A stretch of DNA of 64,000 bases. Origin: JAPPHA01 sp963664045. Lineage in GTDB: Bacteria > Pseudomonadota > Alphaproteobacteria > Rhodobacterales > Rhodobacteraceae. The position numbers and the translations under genes are program-made. Positions 8,600 to 17,125 of the stretch are shown here, in pieces (position 1 is the stretch's first letter; every line of letters begins with the position of its first letter). The stretch covers positions 447,873 through 511,872 of the forward strand of contig CAXXGT010000001.1 of assembly GCA_963664045.2 (NCBI GenBank), in the 5' to 3' direction. The notes beneath the pieces are model-generated. The model made no database searches and had not been told where the DNA came from. It saw only the letters and a list, made by a program, of their open reading frames with translations.

Positions 8600-9382
8600 T
8601 CAAAGCGGACGACGCGCGAGGGAAAAGGTTTGTCCGGTCGGACCGCCTTCGGGCATCGCCGCGAGCCACATCACAAGATCGGCGACTTCATTTGGGTGTT
8701 TCACACGCTCCCATTGCGGCAGGCCGTGTGGAACTTCCGTCTTGTATTTTTCAAGCAATTCTTCCGGAGTGCTTCGGTTGACGGGATCTTCACGGCTGAA
8801 TGTCGTGGTGGCGACCGGGCCGGGCACGATGTTGTTCACGTCGATCTTGCGCGGCCAAAGTTCGTTCGCGAGGCACTCCGTGAAGATGTGCAGACCCGCC
8901 TTGGCCACGTGATAGGAGGCCGCATCCTTGCCGGCGTTCAACCCCTTGCCGGAAGAGAAGTTGAGGATCTTTCCACCATCCTCCAGGCGCTCCAGCAGGA
9001 AGCGCGTGACCATGTAGGGGCCGCGGAGATTGATCTCGATGTTTTTCCACCAGTCGTCGGGGTCACTTTCGACCACCGTTCCACGATCCAGATAGACCCC
9101 GGCGTTATTCACGATGATGTCGACCGTGCCGAAGGTGGCAAGGACGGCACCGCAGAAGGCTTGAGTGCTTGCTGGATCGGACAGATCGGCCTGCGAAGCG
9201 AGGCACTTGCGCCCCAAAGACTCAACCGTCAGGCGCGTTTCTTCAAGATCCGCCAGTGTGCGGGCGCAGGTGGCGATATCTGCTCCCTCCGTTGCAAACC
9301 GCTCGACAATTGCGCGACCTATGCCCCGCGCGCCGCCGGTGATGACAGCTGTTTTGCCCAGAAGGGGTGTGGGCTCGTTCAT
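8600..9382 (-). CDS. SDR family oxidoreductase
   Basis: This 260-residue classical short-chain dehydrogenase has the NAD(P) motif TGGARGIGRAI (residues about 15-25), NNAG at about 92-95 and the catalytic set Ser (NFSSGKGL), Tyr and Lys (ASYHVAKAG). The substrate cannot be inferred. It lies between two fragments of serine resolvase genes (8245-8538 and 9423-9500), all on the minus strand, so it may be cargo of a decayed mobile element. The gene appears intact and of normal length. Confidence 0.85.
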   Translation of the reverse strand: MNEPTPLLGKTAVITGGARGIGRAIVERFATEGADIATCARTLADLEETRLTVESLGRKCLASQADLSDPASTQAFCGAVLATFGTVDIIVNNAGVYLDRGTVVESDPDDWWKNIEINLRGPYMVTRFLLERLEDGGKILNFSSGKGLNAGKDAASYHVAKAGLHIFTECLANELWPRKIDVNNIVPGPVATTTFSREDPVNRSTPEELLEKYKTEVPHGLPQWERVKHPNEVADLVMWLAAMPEGGPTGQTFSLARRPL

Positions 9383-9422
9383 TTTTCAATCCTCATCTGT
9401 TGCTGTTGCAAGAAATTGATCT

Positions 9423-9500
9423 CAGGCGTCCTTGTGAGCAAGGTAGTGGTAGATGGTCGCCTTTGACAGGCCGTAGCTTGCCATGAGTTCTCGGATCAGG
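9423..9500 (-). pseudogene. resolvase C-terminal helix-turn-helix fragment
   Basis: About 26 codons on the minus strand read VLIRELMASYGLSKATIYHY and LAHKDA then stop, the typical resolvase C-terminal helix-turn-helix ending. Sequence upstream of this (above 9500) is not resolvase. In minus-strand order this C-terminal piece precedes the N-terminal fragment at 8245-8538, so the two are remains of different copies or of a rearrangement rather than one gene split by an insertion. Confidence 0.6.
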
Positions 9501-9613
9501 ACGCCCTGCTCTCGTCTTTAGGGCACCAACACATTTCGTGAAAAAATGCACCTTAAGGCCCCCAGGTCCTTCGCCACCTGGCATACTTCGGGACCACCAA
9601 AATCCCGGGGTCA

Positions 9614-9888
9614 GTGCGCTGTGAAAGGCGCGTCTTCCATGCGGGTGCGAATCCCACTCAACAATTTTCGCTTTCGGTTGGTAGCAGCCAGGGCGGTTCG
9701 TGGAGGTAACGAAATGGACTGAAGCACTCTGGTGTCAAAGGGCCGCCTTGGGTGGCTTAGCGAACTGGCAGACCGGAACGCGAGTGAACACCGAGCAGGC
9801 CTCGAAACGGGTAATGCGGGAGCCGACTCTCCTGGATCAAGGGGAAGGCCGACGCCGGTTCGGGAAGCAAGCGACAGACGCACGTTTT
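9614..9888 (+). mobile_element. group II intron 5' fragment (type A)
   Basis: The sequence starts GTGCGCTGTGAAAGGCGCG, fitting the bacterial group II 5' consensus GTGYG, and continues with domain I-like blocks (GGTGCGAATCCC, GAGGTAACGAAATG, GAACGCGAGTGAAC). About 270 bp align throughout with a second copy at 35120. Similarity stops near 9888, and no domain V, 3' end or reverse transcriptase follows, so this is a 5' fragment. A hairpin (CCAGGT / ACCTGG) lies about 30 bp upstream. Confidence 0.6.
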
Positions 9889-10585
9889 TTTTGCTGCCCT
9901 GGACTGGGTTTCCCGAGTTGTTTCGCGGCAAGTGGGAAGGCTTTTCCCGAATTAATCGGAACTTCAAGCGGAACAAGACGAAATCGAATGTTCGCAAGTC
10001 GGTGATTTTGAGTCGTTTTTCGGGGATCGACGAACGTGAATTCGGGAATTCTTCTTGCATGTAATCTGACAGAGAACCCGATATTGTGCCAGTATAGACC
10101 GCGCACACAAGATATCAGGGTTCCATGCCCTTCCATTTCGAAGCCATCCCAAACCGCCAGAGCAGGCCCACAATCCTCATCAGAAAGGCCTGGCGAGAGA
10201 ACGGACGCCTCAAGAAGAAGACACTCGCCAACCTCACGCAACTCCCGCCCCACATCACCAACGGGATCAAGGCCCTGTTCGAGGGCGACGTCACCGTCGC
10301 CGGCCCCGAGGACATCTTCACCATCCGCAGATCCCGGCCCCATGGCCACGTCGCCGCCATCCTCGGCACCCTGCGCCGGATCGGCCTGGTGCGCATCCTC
10401 GACCGCAAGGCGGACCGCATGCGTGATCTCGCCGTCGCCGCCATTGTCGCGCGCATCGTCGATCCCGCCTCCAGGCCGGCCACCGCCCGGGCGCTGTCGC
10501 CCGAGACCGCATCGACCAGCCTCGGGGCCGCGCTCGATCTCGGGCCGGTGACCGGCAACGAGATGCTGGCCATGCTCGACTGGCT

Positions 10586-10593
10586 GCTGAAGC
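10586..10593. repeat. 8-bp target site duplication of IS66-type copy 1
   Basis: GCTGAAGC is present at 10586-10593 and again at 13904-13911, directly flanking the element ends GTAAGCGGG and CCCGCTTAC. Eight base pairs is the known target duplication length for the IS66 family. Confidence 0.9.
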
Positions 10594-10691
10594 GTAAGCG
10601 GGTAAATGGCGACGTCTGATAATTCGGTTGCTCACGCGAGGGTTGGGTGGGGATACTTCCGGTCATTCATCAATGATCGGAGGAAATTGTC

Positions 10692-10976
10692 ATGTCAGGT
10701 TTGAATGGTTCGGCTGGTTCCCGTCGTGCGCCGGTGGTGCGCAGCGCAGACGAGTGGAGCGGCATCATGGCGGACTTCGAGCGCTCGGGGCTGTCGCAAC
10801 GGGAGTTTTGCGAGTCCCGTGGGCTGTCCCCGAAGACCTTCGGGAACTGGCGGTGCCGTCTCCGCCCTGGGGGCGGGAAGGGTTCCTTTGTCGAACTCGC
10901 TCCGCCTGCGGTATCCGGCTGGGACGTCGAGCTTGACCTGGGCGACGGGGTCGTCCTGCGGGTTCGGCGGTCGTGA
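10692..10976 (+). CDS. tnpA: IS66 accessory protein TnpA, copy 1
   Basis: The 94-residue protein has an N-terminal helix-turn-helix (WSGIMADFERSGLSQREFCE, then SRGLSPKTFGNWRCRLR) as in IS66 TnpA proteins. A GATCGGAGGAAA ribosome site precedes the ATG. Its stop overlaps the tnpB start (TGATG), implying coupled translation. Confidence 0.88.
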   Translation: MSGLNGSAGSRRAPVVRSADEWSGIMADFERSGLSQREFCESRGLSPKTFGNWRCRLRPGGGKGSFVELAPPAVSGWDVELDLGDGVVLRVRRS

Positions 10977-11338
10977 TGCTCGGCGGCTGGCCGCGGGGCG
11001 GCATCTGGCTGTCGACGGACCCGGCCGACATGCGGCGCAGTTTCGACGGGCTGTGCGCGCTGGTGTCGGGCCATCTCGGGTGCAATCCGGCCGATGGACG
11101 CTGGTACGTGTTCGTCAACCGGCGCCGGACCATCGTAAAGGTCCTCGGCTTCGAGCGGGGCGGCTTCTTCATCTGGTCCAAGCGCCTGGAGCAGGGCCTG
11201 TTCGCCCCGCCTCCGGCCTCCGGCCATGCGGCGCTTGCATTGTCTTCGACCGAGTTGATGGCCCTGATCGACGGCATCGACGTCACCGTTCGCCGCCGTC
11301 GCAAGCGTTACGGCGGTCCCCGGCTGGCGTCCGGGTGA
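10976..11338 (+). CDS. tnpB: IS66 accessory protein TnpB (Orf2), copy 1
   Basis: This 120-residue protein is the IS66 Orf2/TnpB family, required with TnpA for full transposition; its mechanism is unclear. The motifs GGIWLSTDPADMRRSFDGL, then VFVNRRRTIVKVLGFERGGF and FIWSKRLEQG are diagnostic. The start at 10976 overlaps the tnpA stop by one base; a GTG one codon earlier is an alternative. Its 3' end overlaps the 3' end of the convergent tnpC by 31 bp. Confidence 0.92.
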   Translation: MLGGWPRGGIWLSTDPADMRRSFDGLCALVSGHLGCNPADGRWYVFVNRRRTIVKVLGFERGGFFIWSKRLEQGLFAPPPASGHAALALSSTELMALIDGIDVTVRRRRKRYGGPRLASG

Positions 11339-13056
11339 GCCCGGACGACGGTCATGTCGATGCTGCCGGTCATCGGGTTGTCGGCGAAGAGCTCCTTCCA
11401 CAGGCGTGGCGTCAGTTCGTGGACCCGGTCGGCCGGGTGGGTGTCGATGCGCTGGAAGACATCGCCCAGATAGGTTGCAGGGCTGATCCCGAGCAGGAAA
11501 CAGGTGGCGACGAGGCTGTTGACGATCCCGACGTTCCGTGCGCCGGATTCTGTCCAGGAAAAAAGCCAGTTCTTCTGTCCCAGCTTGATGCGGCGCAGTG
11601 CGCGCTCGACACCATTCGAGTCGATCGGCACCAACGGGTCTTCGAGGAACACCTCGAGGGCCTGCTGGCGTTCGACGGCGTAGGTGACCGCCCGGCGGAT
11701 CGGGTGCTTCGGCGTCAGCGCCGGGTCCCCGAGCGTCCGCTCACACCATTGCCAGAAGGCGTCGACCAGCAGGCGGGTGCGGGTGCGCCGCGCCTCCAGG
11801 CGTTCAGGCGGCGGCCGGGTACGGAATTCCTTCTCGATCCCGTACATGCCCCCGATCAGATCCAGCGCCTTCCCGGCGAACACCGGATGGTTGTCCAGCT
11901 GCTCCTCGAAATTGCGCCTCGTATGCGCCCAGCAATTTTGCTGCCTCACCGCCTCCCCCCGCGCCTCGGCGTAAGCCGCGTAGGCGCCGTAGCCGTCGCT
12001 GACCAGCGTGCCCTCGAAATCGCCGAGGAACCGCGCGACATGGTGGTGGGCGCGGGAGGGCGCGAAGTGGAACACCACTTCGTCCCGGTCGCCGAGCACC
12101 GGCCAGTAGTAGCATTGTTTCATCTTGCCCGGCCTGTCCGGGTCGCGCCCGGCCCGCACCGGCGTCTCGTCCATGACGATGACGGAACTTTCCAGAACCG
12201 AGCGGCACTGGGCCTCGAACACCGGCTCCAGCAGCGAGATCGCCCGGTTGGCCCAGCCACTCAGGGACTTGCGGCTGACGGTGATCCCGCTCTCGGCCAG
12301 CATCTGGTGCTGGCGGTAGAGGGGGAGATGCCAGGCGAACTTGTCGACCAGCATTCCGGCGATAAAGCTCACATCGGCGCAGGAGCTCTTGAACACGCCC
12401 TCGACGGCCGGGGCGCAGACCAGGGCGCCGGAGGATCTGATCTTCGCCTTCTTGTAATGGTAACGCAGCACCACGTGGCGGATCGGCACCGATGCCAGCT
12501 TGCAGCACACCCGCTCGGAGATGATGTCGTATTCACCCTCCGCCAGCCCGTCGATCTCCGGCGGCATCACGTCGATGTCGATCACCGTCGCCTCGGGGCC
12601 GAAGCGCAGCCCGGTGCCGTTGACGGCATCGCCACGATCCTTCTTGCGCCCGTTGACGCCGCCCCGGGGCTTCTTTTCGGCTTTCTTTTCGGCCTTTCCT
12701 TTCCTTTCGGCTTCGGGCTCATCCTCCCCGGCGTCCGGCGATGCGGCCCCGTCGGAGGAGGCGCCATCGGAGGAGGCGTCGGCGTTGCGGCGCTTCTCCG
12801 AGCGCTGGCCGTACTGCTGGCGCTCGTAGCGGGCGAGCTGGCCGCGAAGCGCACTGTTCTTCGCCACTTCCTCGGTGAGCTTGTCCTGTAGCGCGGCAAT
12901 GATCGTCGACTGCGTCCCGGCAAGCCCGAACAACTCCCTGAACAGGGAGACAGCCCCCCGCAGCAGGCCGCCGCCGCCCAGCCCCGCGAACTCCGCATGG
13001 AGCCCGTCGAGCCTCTGGCGGACCGCATCCGGGTCGGACGGGTCGATCCCGCTCAT
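11308..13056 (-). CDS. tnpC: IS66-type transposase TnpC, copy 1
   Basis: This 582-residue DDE transposase has an N-terminal coiled-coil or leucine-rich segment (residues about 60-105), an acidic and lysine-rich linker, the conserved CCKLASVPIRHVVLRYHYKKAK zinc-ribbon region with its second half reduced, and the catalytic core: Asp in VMDETPVRAG, Asp in LVSDGYGAYA and Glu in DSNGVERALRRIKLGQKN. The start ATGA overlaps the methyltransferase stop, so the two are translationally coupled. It is oriented against tnpA and tnpB, which is not the usual IS66 layout. Confidence 0.93.
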   Translation of the reverse strand: MSGIDPSDPDAVRQRLDGLHAEFAGLGGGGLLRGAVSLFRELFGLAGTQSTIIAALQDKLTEEVAKNSALRGQLARYERQQYGQRSEKRRNADASSDGASSDGAASPDAGEDEPEAERKGKAEKKAEKKPRGGVNGRKKDRGDAVNGTGLRFGPEATVIDIDVMPPEIDGLAEGEYDIISERVCCKLASVPIRHVVLRYHYKKAKIRSSGALVCAPAVEGVFKSSCADVSFIAGMLVDKFAWHLPLYRQHQMLAESGITVSRKSLSGWANRAISLLEPVFEAQCRSVLESSVIVMDETPVRAGRDPDRPGKMKQCYYWPVLGDRDEVVFHFAPSRAHHHVARFLGDFEGTLVSDGYGAYAAYAEARGEAVRQQNCWAHTRRNFEEQLDNHPVFAGKALDLIGGMYGIEKEFRTRPPPERLEARRTRTRLLVDAFWQWCERTLGDPALTPKHPIRRAVTYAVERQQALEVFLEDPLVPIDSNGVERALRRIKLGQKNWLFSWTESGARNVGIVNSLVATCFLLGISPATYLGDVFQRIDTHPADRVHELTPRLWKELFADNPMTGSIDMTVVRAHPDASRGPP

Positions 13057-13718
13057 TCCTCCGCCTCCTCCGCCATGATCGCCGCCAGCACCGCCAGGCG
13101 CTCGCCCCGGGGCATCGCCGCGTAGCGCCGCCCCCAGCTCGCCGCCTTGCGCTTGACGGTCTGACGGTGGGTGAAATTCCGTCCGGCGAAGGCCGCCCAG
13201 TGCACCCGGTCGGGCGCGAAGTTGAACCACAGCTTCTCGGTGACGATGCAGGACTGGTTGTTGACCTGGATCTCCAGCGAATGCCAGTCGGAAAGGTGTT
13301 CGTCGTAGAGCCGGGACGGATAGCCGGAGACCATCGCCGAACAGGGCAGCGACTTCAGGATGCCGAGAAGCTCCACATGGTCGGCGTCCGTATAGTCGTA
13401 ACGGTAGCGGCGCTGCGACTTGCGCGCAGACTGCACGTAGGGCGGGTCGGCATAGACCAGCTCGCGGCCGTCGAAGTCGAAATCGGACAGGAACGCGTGG
13501 CAGCAACCATGGTGAAGCTCGACCGGATAGGCGCAGCTGAAGGTGTCGATGGCCCGGCGGTTGAGATCGATGCCGATGTTCCTGAGCGCCGGAGGCTTGC
13601 GCTTCATGATGGCGCCGCCCCCAAGATGTGTCTCAATATATGCGCCATGCGGCGGACACATCGCGATGAGCGGTTGGCAAAGACCAGAGGTCGCTTTCGA
13701 TCCAAACCATGCGCCCAT
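13053..13718 (-). CDS. D12-class DNA adenine methyltransferase carried by IS66-type copy 1
   Basis: The 221-residue protein matches D12-class (Dam-like) N6-adenine methyltransferases. The SAM-binding motif appears as YIETHLGGGAIMKRKP (about residues 27-42, family form EPFxGGG), followed by IGIDLNRRAID, and the catalytic motif is VYADPPY (about residues 90-96). SGYPSRLYDEHLSDW is the typical later motif. No restriction endonuclease accompanies it. It is upstream of and overlapping tnpC, inside the inverted repeats, and is conserved intact in copy 2. A role in protecting or timing transposition through adenine methylation is inference. Confidence 0.85.
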   Translation of the reverse strand: MGAWFGSKATSGLCQPLIAMCPPHGAYIETHLGGGAIMKRKPPALRNIGIDLNRRAIDTFSCAYPVELHHGCCHAFLSDFDFDGRELVYADPPYVQSARKSQRRYRYDYTDADHVELLGILKSLPCSAMVSGYPSRLYDEHLSDWHSLEIQVNNQSCIVTEKLWFNFAPDRVHWAAFAGRNFTHRQTVKRKAASWGRRYAAMPRGERLAVLAAIMAEEAEE

Positions 13719-15217
13719 GGCCGTTCTCCCCGATGATTCGTCTTGATTCGCCGGGAATAGCCCCGGCGCCCTATCGTGTCAAACGGAAAAAACGGCGCAG
13801 CAGCAGCAAATCGGAGAATGTCAGGCCGCAGGATCGGCCGCAGCCGCCAGGACGAAACCAGAAACCAGGCGAAATCAACAGACGTCGCCGTTTACCCGCT
13901 TACGCTGAAGCGCCAGCCCTGGATCGAGAAGAGCCTCGCCAACCGGCACCTCGGGGGCGGCAATACCCTTGTTCTCTACGATGTTTCCAGTTCGTTCCTG
14001 GAGGGGCGGTGCTGCCCCCTGGCGGCCTTCGGCCACAACCGTGACGGCAAGACGGGCAAGCAGCAGATCACCTACGGACTGTTGTGTGCCGCGGACGGCT
14101 GTCCGGTGGCGGTGGAGGTCTTTGCCGGCAACACCGGGGATCCCTCCACGGTGGCGTCGCAGGTGGCCCGGGTCCGCACCCGCTTCGGCATTGACCACGT
14201 GGCGCTGGTGGGCGACCGGGGGATGATCACCGCGGCCCGCATCCACGAGGATCTCAAGCCGGCGGATCTCGACTGGATCTCGGCCCTCAAGACCGAGGAT
14301 ATCCGCAAGCTCCTGCGTCCGGCGGGTCCGGACGAGCCGCCGCCGCTGGTCCCCGAGGCCCTGGTTCCCGACGCGGTGGCGGAGGTCACCGGCCCGGACT
14401 TTCCCGGCGAGCGGCTGATGGTCTGCCTGAACCCGCGGTTGCGGGAGGAACGGGCCCGCAAGCGGGAGGACCTGCTGCAGGCGACGGAGGAGACGCTGGA
14501 GACGATTGCGGCGTCGGTGCGCGCGGGCCGGCTGAAGGGCCGGGAGGCCATCAACCGCAGGGTGGGACGGGATGCCAACCGCAGGAAGGTCGAGAAGCAT
14601 TTCGAGATCACCGTCACCGACGATGCCATCACCTGGAGCCGGCGGCAGGAACGGATTGCCGCCGAGGCACGGCTTGACGGTGTCTACGTGATCCGCACCA
14701 GCCTTGATCCCGAAGCCATCGGGCCGGAGGCGGCGGTGGTGGCGTACAAGTCCCTCGCGCAAGTGGAGCGTGCATTTCGAATTCTCAAGGCATCCCGGCT
14801 GGAGATCCGTCCGGTCCACGTCTGGTCCGAGGATCATGTCCGGGCGCATGTGTTCCTGTGCGTGCTGGCCTTCTACGTTGAATGGCACCTGCGCCGTCGC
14901 CTGGCGCCGCTTCTGTTCGAGGATGACGACCGTGAGGGCGCGCAGGCACGACGCAAGTCACCGGTGGCGCCTGCCAGGATCTCGGAGAGCGCCAAGGCCA
15001 AGGCCGACACCAAACTGACTTCCGACGGGCTGCCGGTTCACAGTTTCACGACGCTTCTCGCCGACCTGGCCACGCTGACGCTGAACGAGGTGGCCATACC
15101 GGCCCGGCGGGCGTACCGGTTTCCGCTGATGTCGGAACCGACGCCGCTTCAGAGCCGGGCATTTGAACTGATGGGGATCGATCCGACCAAGTTTGTTCCC
15201 AGTCCGAGTCCAGCCTG

Positions 15218-15241
15218 ATATCCGATACTTGTCGGATATCA
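15218..15241 (+). terminator. hairpin at the end of the IS1634-type transposase
   Basis: A perfect 9-bp stem GATATCCGA / TCGGATATC with a 6-base loop overlaps the transposase stop and is followed after five bases by a T-rich run (ATATTTTT). It resembles an intrinsic terminator. It could alternatively belong to the element end. Confidence 0.55.
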
Positions 15242-15392
15242 TTGAATATTTTTCAAATCTGGTGATGAAGTTCCGGCCAATCGCCACGGATGTGCGAGGA
15301 CCGCTCGACGCTCGTGAAGCCGTGTCGATTGGAAGAAACCGGCGGCGGAGACGATTGGCCTTGAATCCGAATCGAAAGGCAGTTCACGTCAA

Positions 15393-15410
15393 TGTATCCT
15401 ATAGGATACA
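15393..15410. promoter_or_regulatory. palindromic operator of the toxin-antitoxin pair
   Basis: TGTATCCTATAGGATACA is a perfect 18-bp palindrome directly before the toxin gene. Its right half merges with a TACAAT-like -10 box, the usual arrangement for autorepression of type II toxin-antitoxin operons by the antitoxin. The function is inferred from symmetry and position. Confidence 0.6.
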
Positions 15411-15418
15411 ATAGGCAG

Positions 15419-15724
15419 TTGATCGCAATTCGCCAGACCGATGCCTACGAGAAATGGTTCCGAAAGCTTCGCGACAGGGAAGCGAAGGCGCGTATTCTCA
15501 TCCGTATCATGCGTTTGTCGGTGGGCAACCCGGGTGGCGTGCGCTCGGTAGGCGGTGGAATTTCGGAGCTTCGGATCGGCTATGGTCCAGGCTACCGTGT
15601 ATATTTCTGTCGTGTCGCTGGAGCGACGGCTGTGCTGTTGCTGGGAGGTGACAAGAGCACCCAGGGTCAGGGCATCGTAAGTGCCCGTGATCTTGCACAG
15701 AAGTTGAAAGTTGGAGGCTGTTGA
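15419..15724 (+). CDS. RelE/HigB-type addiction module toxin
   Basis: The protein (101 residues from the TTG at 15419) belongs to the HI1419-type killer family of the RelE/ParE superfamily, predicted ribosome-dependent or other RNases. The family pattern is clear: IRQTDAYEKWFRKLRDREAK, then GGISELRIGYGPGYRVYF and LLLGGDKSTQ. An ATG at 15392 overlaps the palindromic operator and would add nine residues not found in the family, so the TTG is preferred; an ATG at about 15440 is possible. The stop overlaps the antitoxin start by one base (TGATG). Confidence 0.82.
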   Translation: MIAIRQTDAYEKWFRKLRDREAKARILIRIMRLSVGNPGGVRSVGGGISELRIGYGPGYRVYFCRVAGATAVLLLGGDKSTQGQGIVSARDLAQKLKVGGC

Positions 15725-16029
15725 TGGACGGACCTGAAAAGCAAACAGATGCCGTGAGAACGCGGCCGTGGGACCCGGCGGAACATCTGGAAGACGTAAG
15801 CGATGTCGTGGCGTATCTGGAAGCAGCATTTGAGGATGGCGATCCCCACGTGATCGTGGGAGCACTAGGAGACGTGGCTCGGTCGAAGGGCATGACCAAG
15901 GTCGCGGCGCAATCCGGACGCGGCAGAGAAAGTCTGTACAAGGCGCTATCGCGGGACGGGAATCCGGGTTTTGCGACAGTTCTCCGCGTTCTTAAGGCTT
16001 TGGATCTGCGGCTACAGATTGTACGCTAA
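15724..16029 (+). CDS. HigA-like addiction module antidote protein
   Basis: The 101-residue protein is the antidote partner of the preceding toxin. DPAEHLEDVSDVVAYLEAAFE is the N-terminal family motif. The helix-turn-helix is ALGDVARSKGMTKVAAQSGRG, and ESLYKALSRDGNPGFATVLR and LKALDLRLQI close the domain. It is coupled by a one-base overlap to the toxin, which comes first as in the HigBA order, and presumably binds the palindrome at 15393. Confidence 0.85.
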   Translation: MDGPEKQTDAVRTRPWDPAEHLEDVSDVVAYLEAAFEDGDPHVIVGALGDVARSKGMTKVAAQSGRGRESLYKALSRDGNPGFATVLRVLKALDLRLQIVR

Positions 16030-16584
16030 TTCGGCGGAACTCGTGCCGGAACCCGTCCGGGATATCGCAGGGCACAAAGCTGCAGGGCAAGTCCGAGCTT
16101 GGTGTTAGGCCTGCGACGCCCCGGTCGATCCCGTTGCTCGACAAATTAGCAATGCGGTTCACAAGCATCGGTGCGCGGGTGCGCAGGTGTTCGGTGGTGA
16201 TTTTGCACCGGACGGAAAAGTCTCCTTGATCTCATCGACTGTGCAGGCAGGGACGCTGTCCAGTTCCCGCCGGGGCCACTGCTTTTCGAGAAAGTGAGGG
16301 CTCACGACGACACCGAACCGGGAGCACGCACGGTCGGAGTCGATTGTTAGCGGCGCAGGCCGTTACGCCGACAGAAAGAGTGAGTTCGTCGAAATCGCAA
16401 CGAAAGCTCATGATGGGGCAAGGCAGGCGGGCGGGACGATGGGTTTCCGGACGGGTTGGCTGGGATGCGTTGAGGCCTTGCGGGTTTGAAGATGCCGCAA
16501 CATGGGTTCCGGAAGTGACGAAATTCCGAGCATGTCGAACTTGAGCTTGGTTTGAAGATGGGATGTTCATTTTTCTCCCGCTTC
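16030..16584. other. intergenic region, nothing recognised
   Basis: These 555 bp between the antitoxin and the ISKra4-like remnant show only short overlapping frames with no family motifs. They may be further decayed mobile DNA. Confidence 0.4.
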
Positions 16585-16932
16585 AAGCCGCCCGCCTCCA
16601 GTCGAACTGGTCGGTCATTTGATTGCTCAGTGAGCAGCACCTCAGTGCCATGATGTTGTTGGCGCCGTTAACGACCAGCGCGCACCACTCTTCTTCATGC
16701 GTCCACAGGTCATCGATCAACAGCCGCCGTCGATAACTCCCGATTCCACCGGCATGTCCTGCGCCCGATATTCATCGTAGCGCATCCTGTGGAGATTGTT
16801 CCGGAAATAGTCGCCGCACTTCGCGACCGGATCATGCACTGGCGCGTACGGCGACAGCTCCCGTATCACCGGTTCGACGGGGAAACTGAACATCAATCCA
16901 CGCTCGGGGAAACCCGACCACGGACGCATCAA
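16585..16932 (-). pseudogene. ISKra4-like transposase C-terminal remnant
   Basis: The minus strand contains YFRNNLHRMRYDEYRAQDMP and VESGVIDGGC, followed in shifted frames by KKSGARWS and GANNIMALRCCSLSN, then FDWRRAA and a stop. This order is that of ISKra4-family transposase C termini (GSGxVExxC, then RWS, then GANAxxALRCxxLN). At least one frameshift and a stop are needed to read through, and the N-terminal two thirds is missing. Confidence 0.6.
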
Positions 16933-17125
16933 GACAGGAAATGAATTCCGCCCTCTACAAAAAGCAAACTGCGGGAAGCGTCACGACTTGCCGCGCAAGT
17001 GGCCTTCATTCGAAACAGAGGGAAACGCCAAAATCAGAATTGCTGTGACACGGCGTCGCGGTTCGACACACGGGACATGACATGTTAATCTGCAGGCATC
17101 CCGGCATCAGGGAAGGTGAACGACC

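Larger units (their letters stand above)
10594..13903 (+). mobile_element. IS66-type element, copy 1, complete, with methyltransferase cargo
   Basis: The 3310-bp element has inverted ends GTAAGCGGGTAAAYGGCGAC at both termini and an 8-bp target duplication. It carries tnpA and tnpB on the plus strand and, convergent to them, a DNA adenine methyltransferase gene and tnpC on the minus strand. Classical IS66 elements are about 2.5 kb with tnpA-tnpB-tnpC in one direction, so both the inverted tnpC and the extra gene are unusual. Near-identical copies lie at 49237-52531 and 59790-62174. Confidence 0.92.
10125..15218 (+). pseudogene. IS1634-type transposase split by an IS66-type element
   Basis: The coding sequence is in two parts, 10125-10593 and 13912-15218. 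Removing the IS66-type insertion and one target repeat restores one frame across WLLK|RQPWIEKSLANRHL, giving about 591 residues. The C part has the IS4-superfamily DDE pattern, with LVLYDVSSSFLEG, VALVGDRGMI and the late LAQVERAFRILK motif. A perfect hairpin at 15218-15241 overlaps the stop. The N part starts at an ATG preceded by a plausible promoter. Terminal inverted repeats of this element could not be identified. The gene is inactivated only by the insertion. Confidence 0.8.

Noticed and set aside
10080..10124. Left inverted end of the IS1634-type element
   Set aside because: Sequences before the start and after the stop were compared by eye and no convincing inverted repeat was found. 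The hairpin at 15218 is self-complementary and better read as a terminator.
10705..12891. Plus-strand open frame of 728 codons over the IS66-type element
   Set aside because: It is antisense to tnpC and crosses tnpA and tnpB in another frame; the composition (Arg, Pro, His, Gly-rich) is that of a GC-rich shadow frame. The same artefact recurs in the other two IS66-type copies.
13053..13718. Methyltransferase as half of a restriction-modification system
   Set aside because: No endonuclease gene is nearby, and the gene lies inside the IS66 ends coupled to tnpC in two copies.
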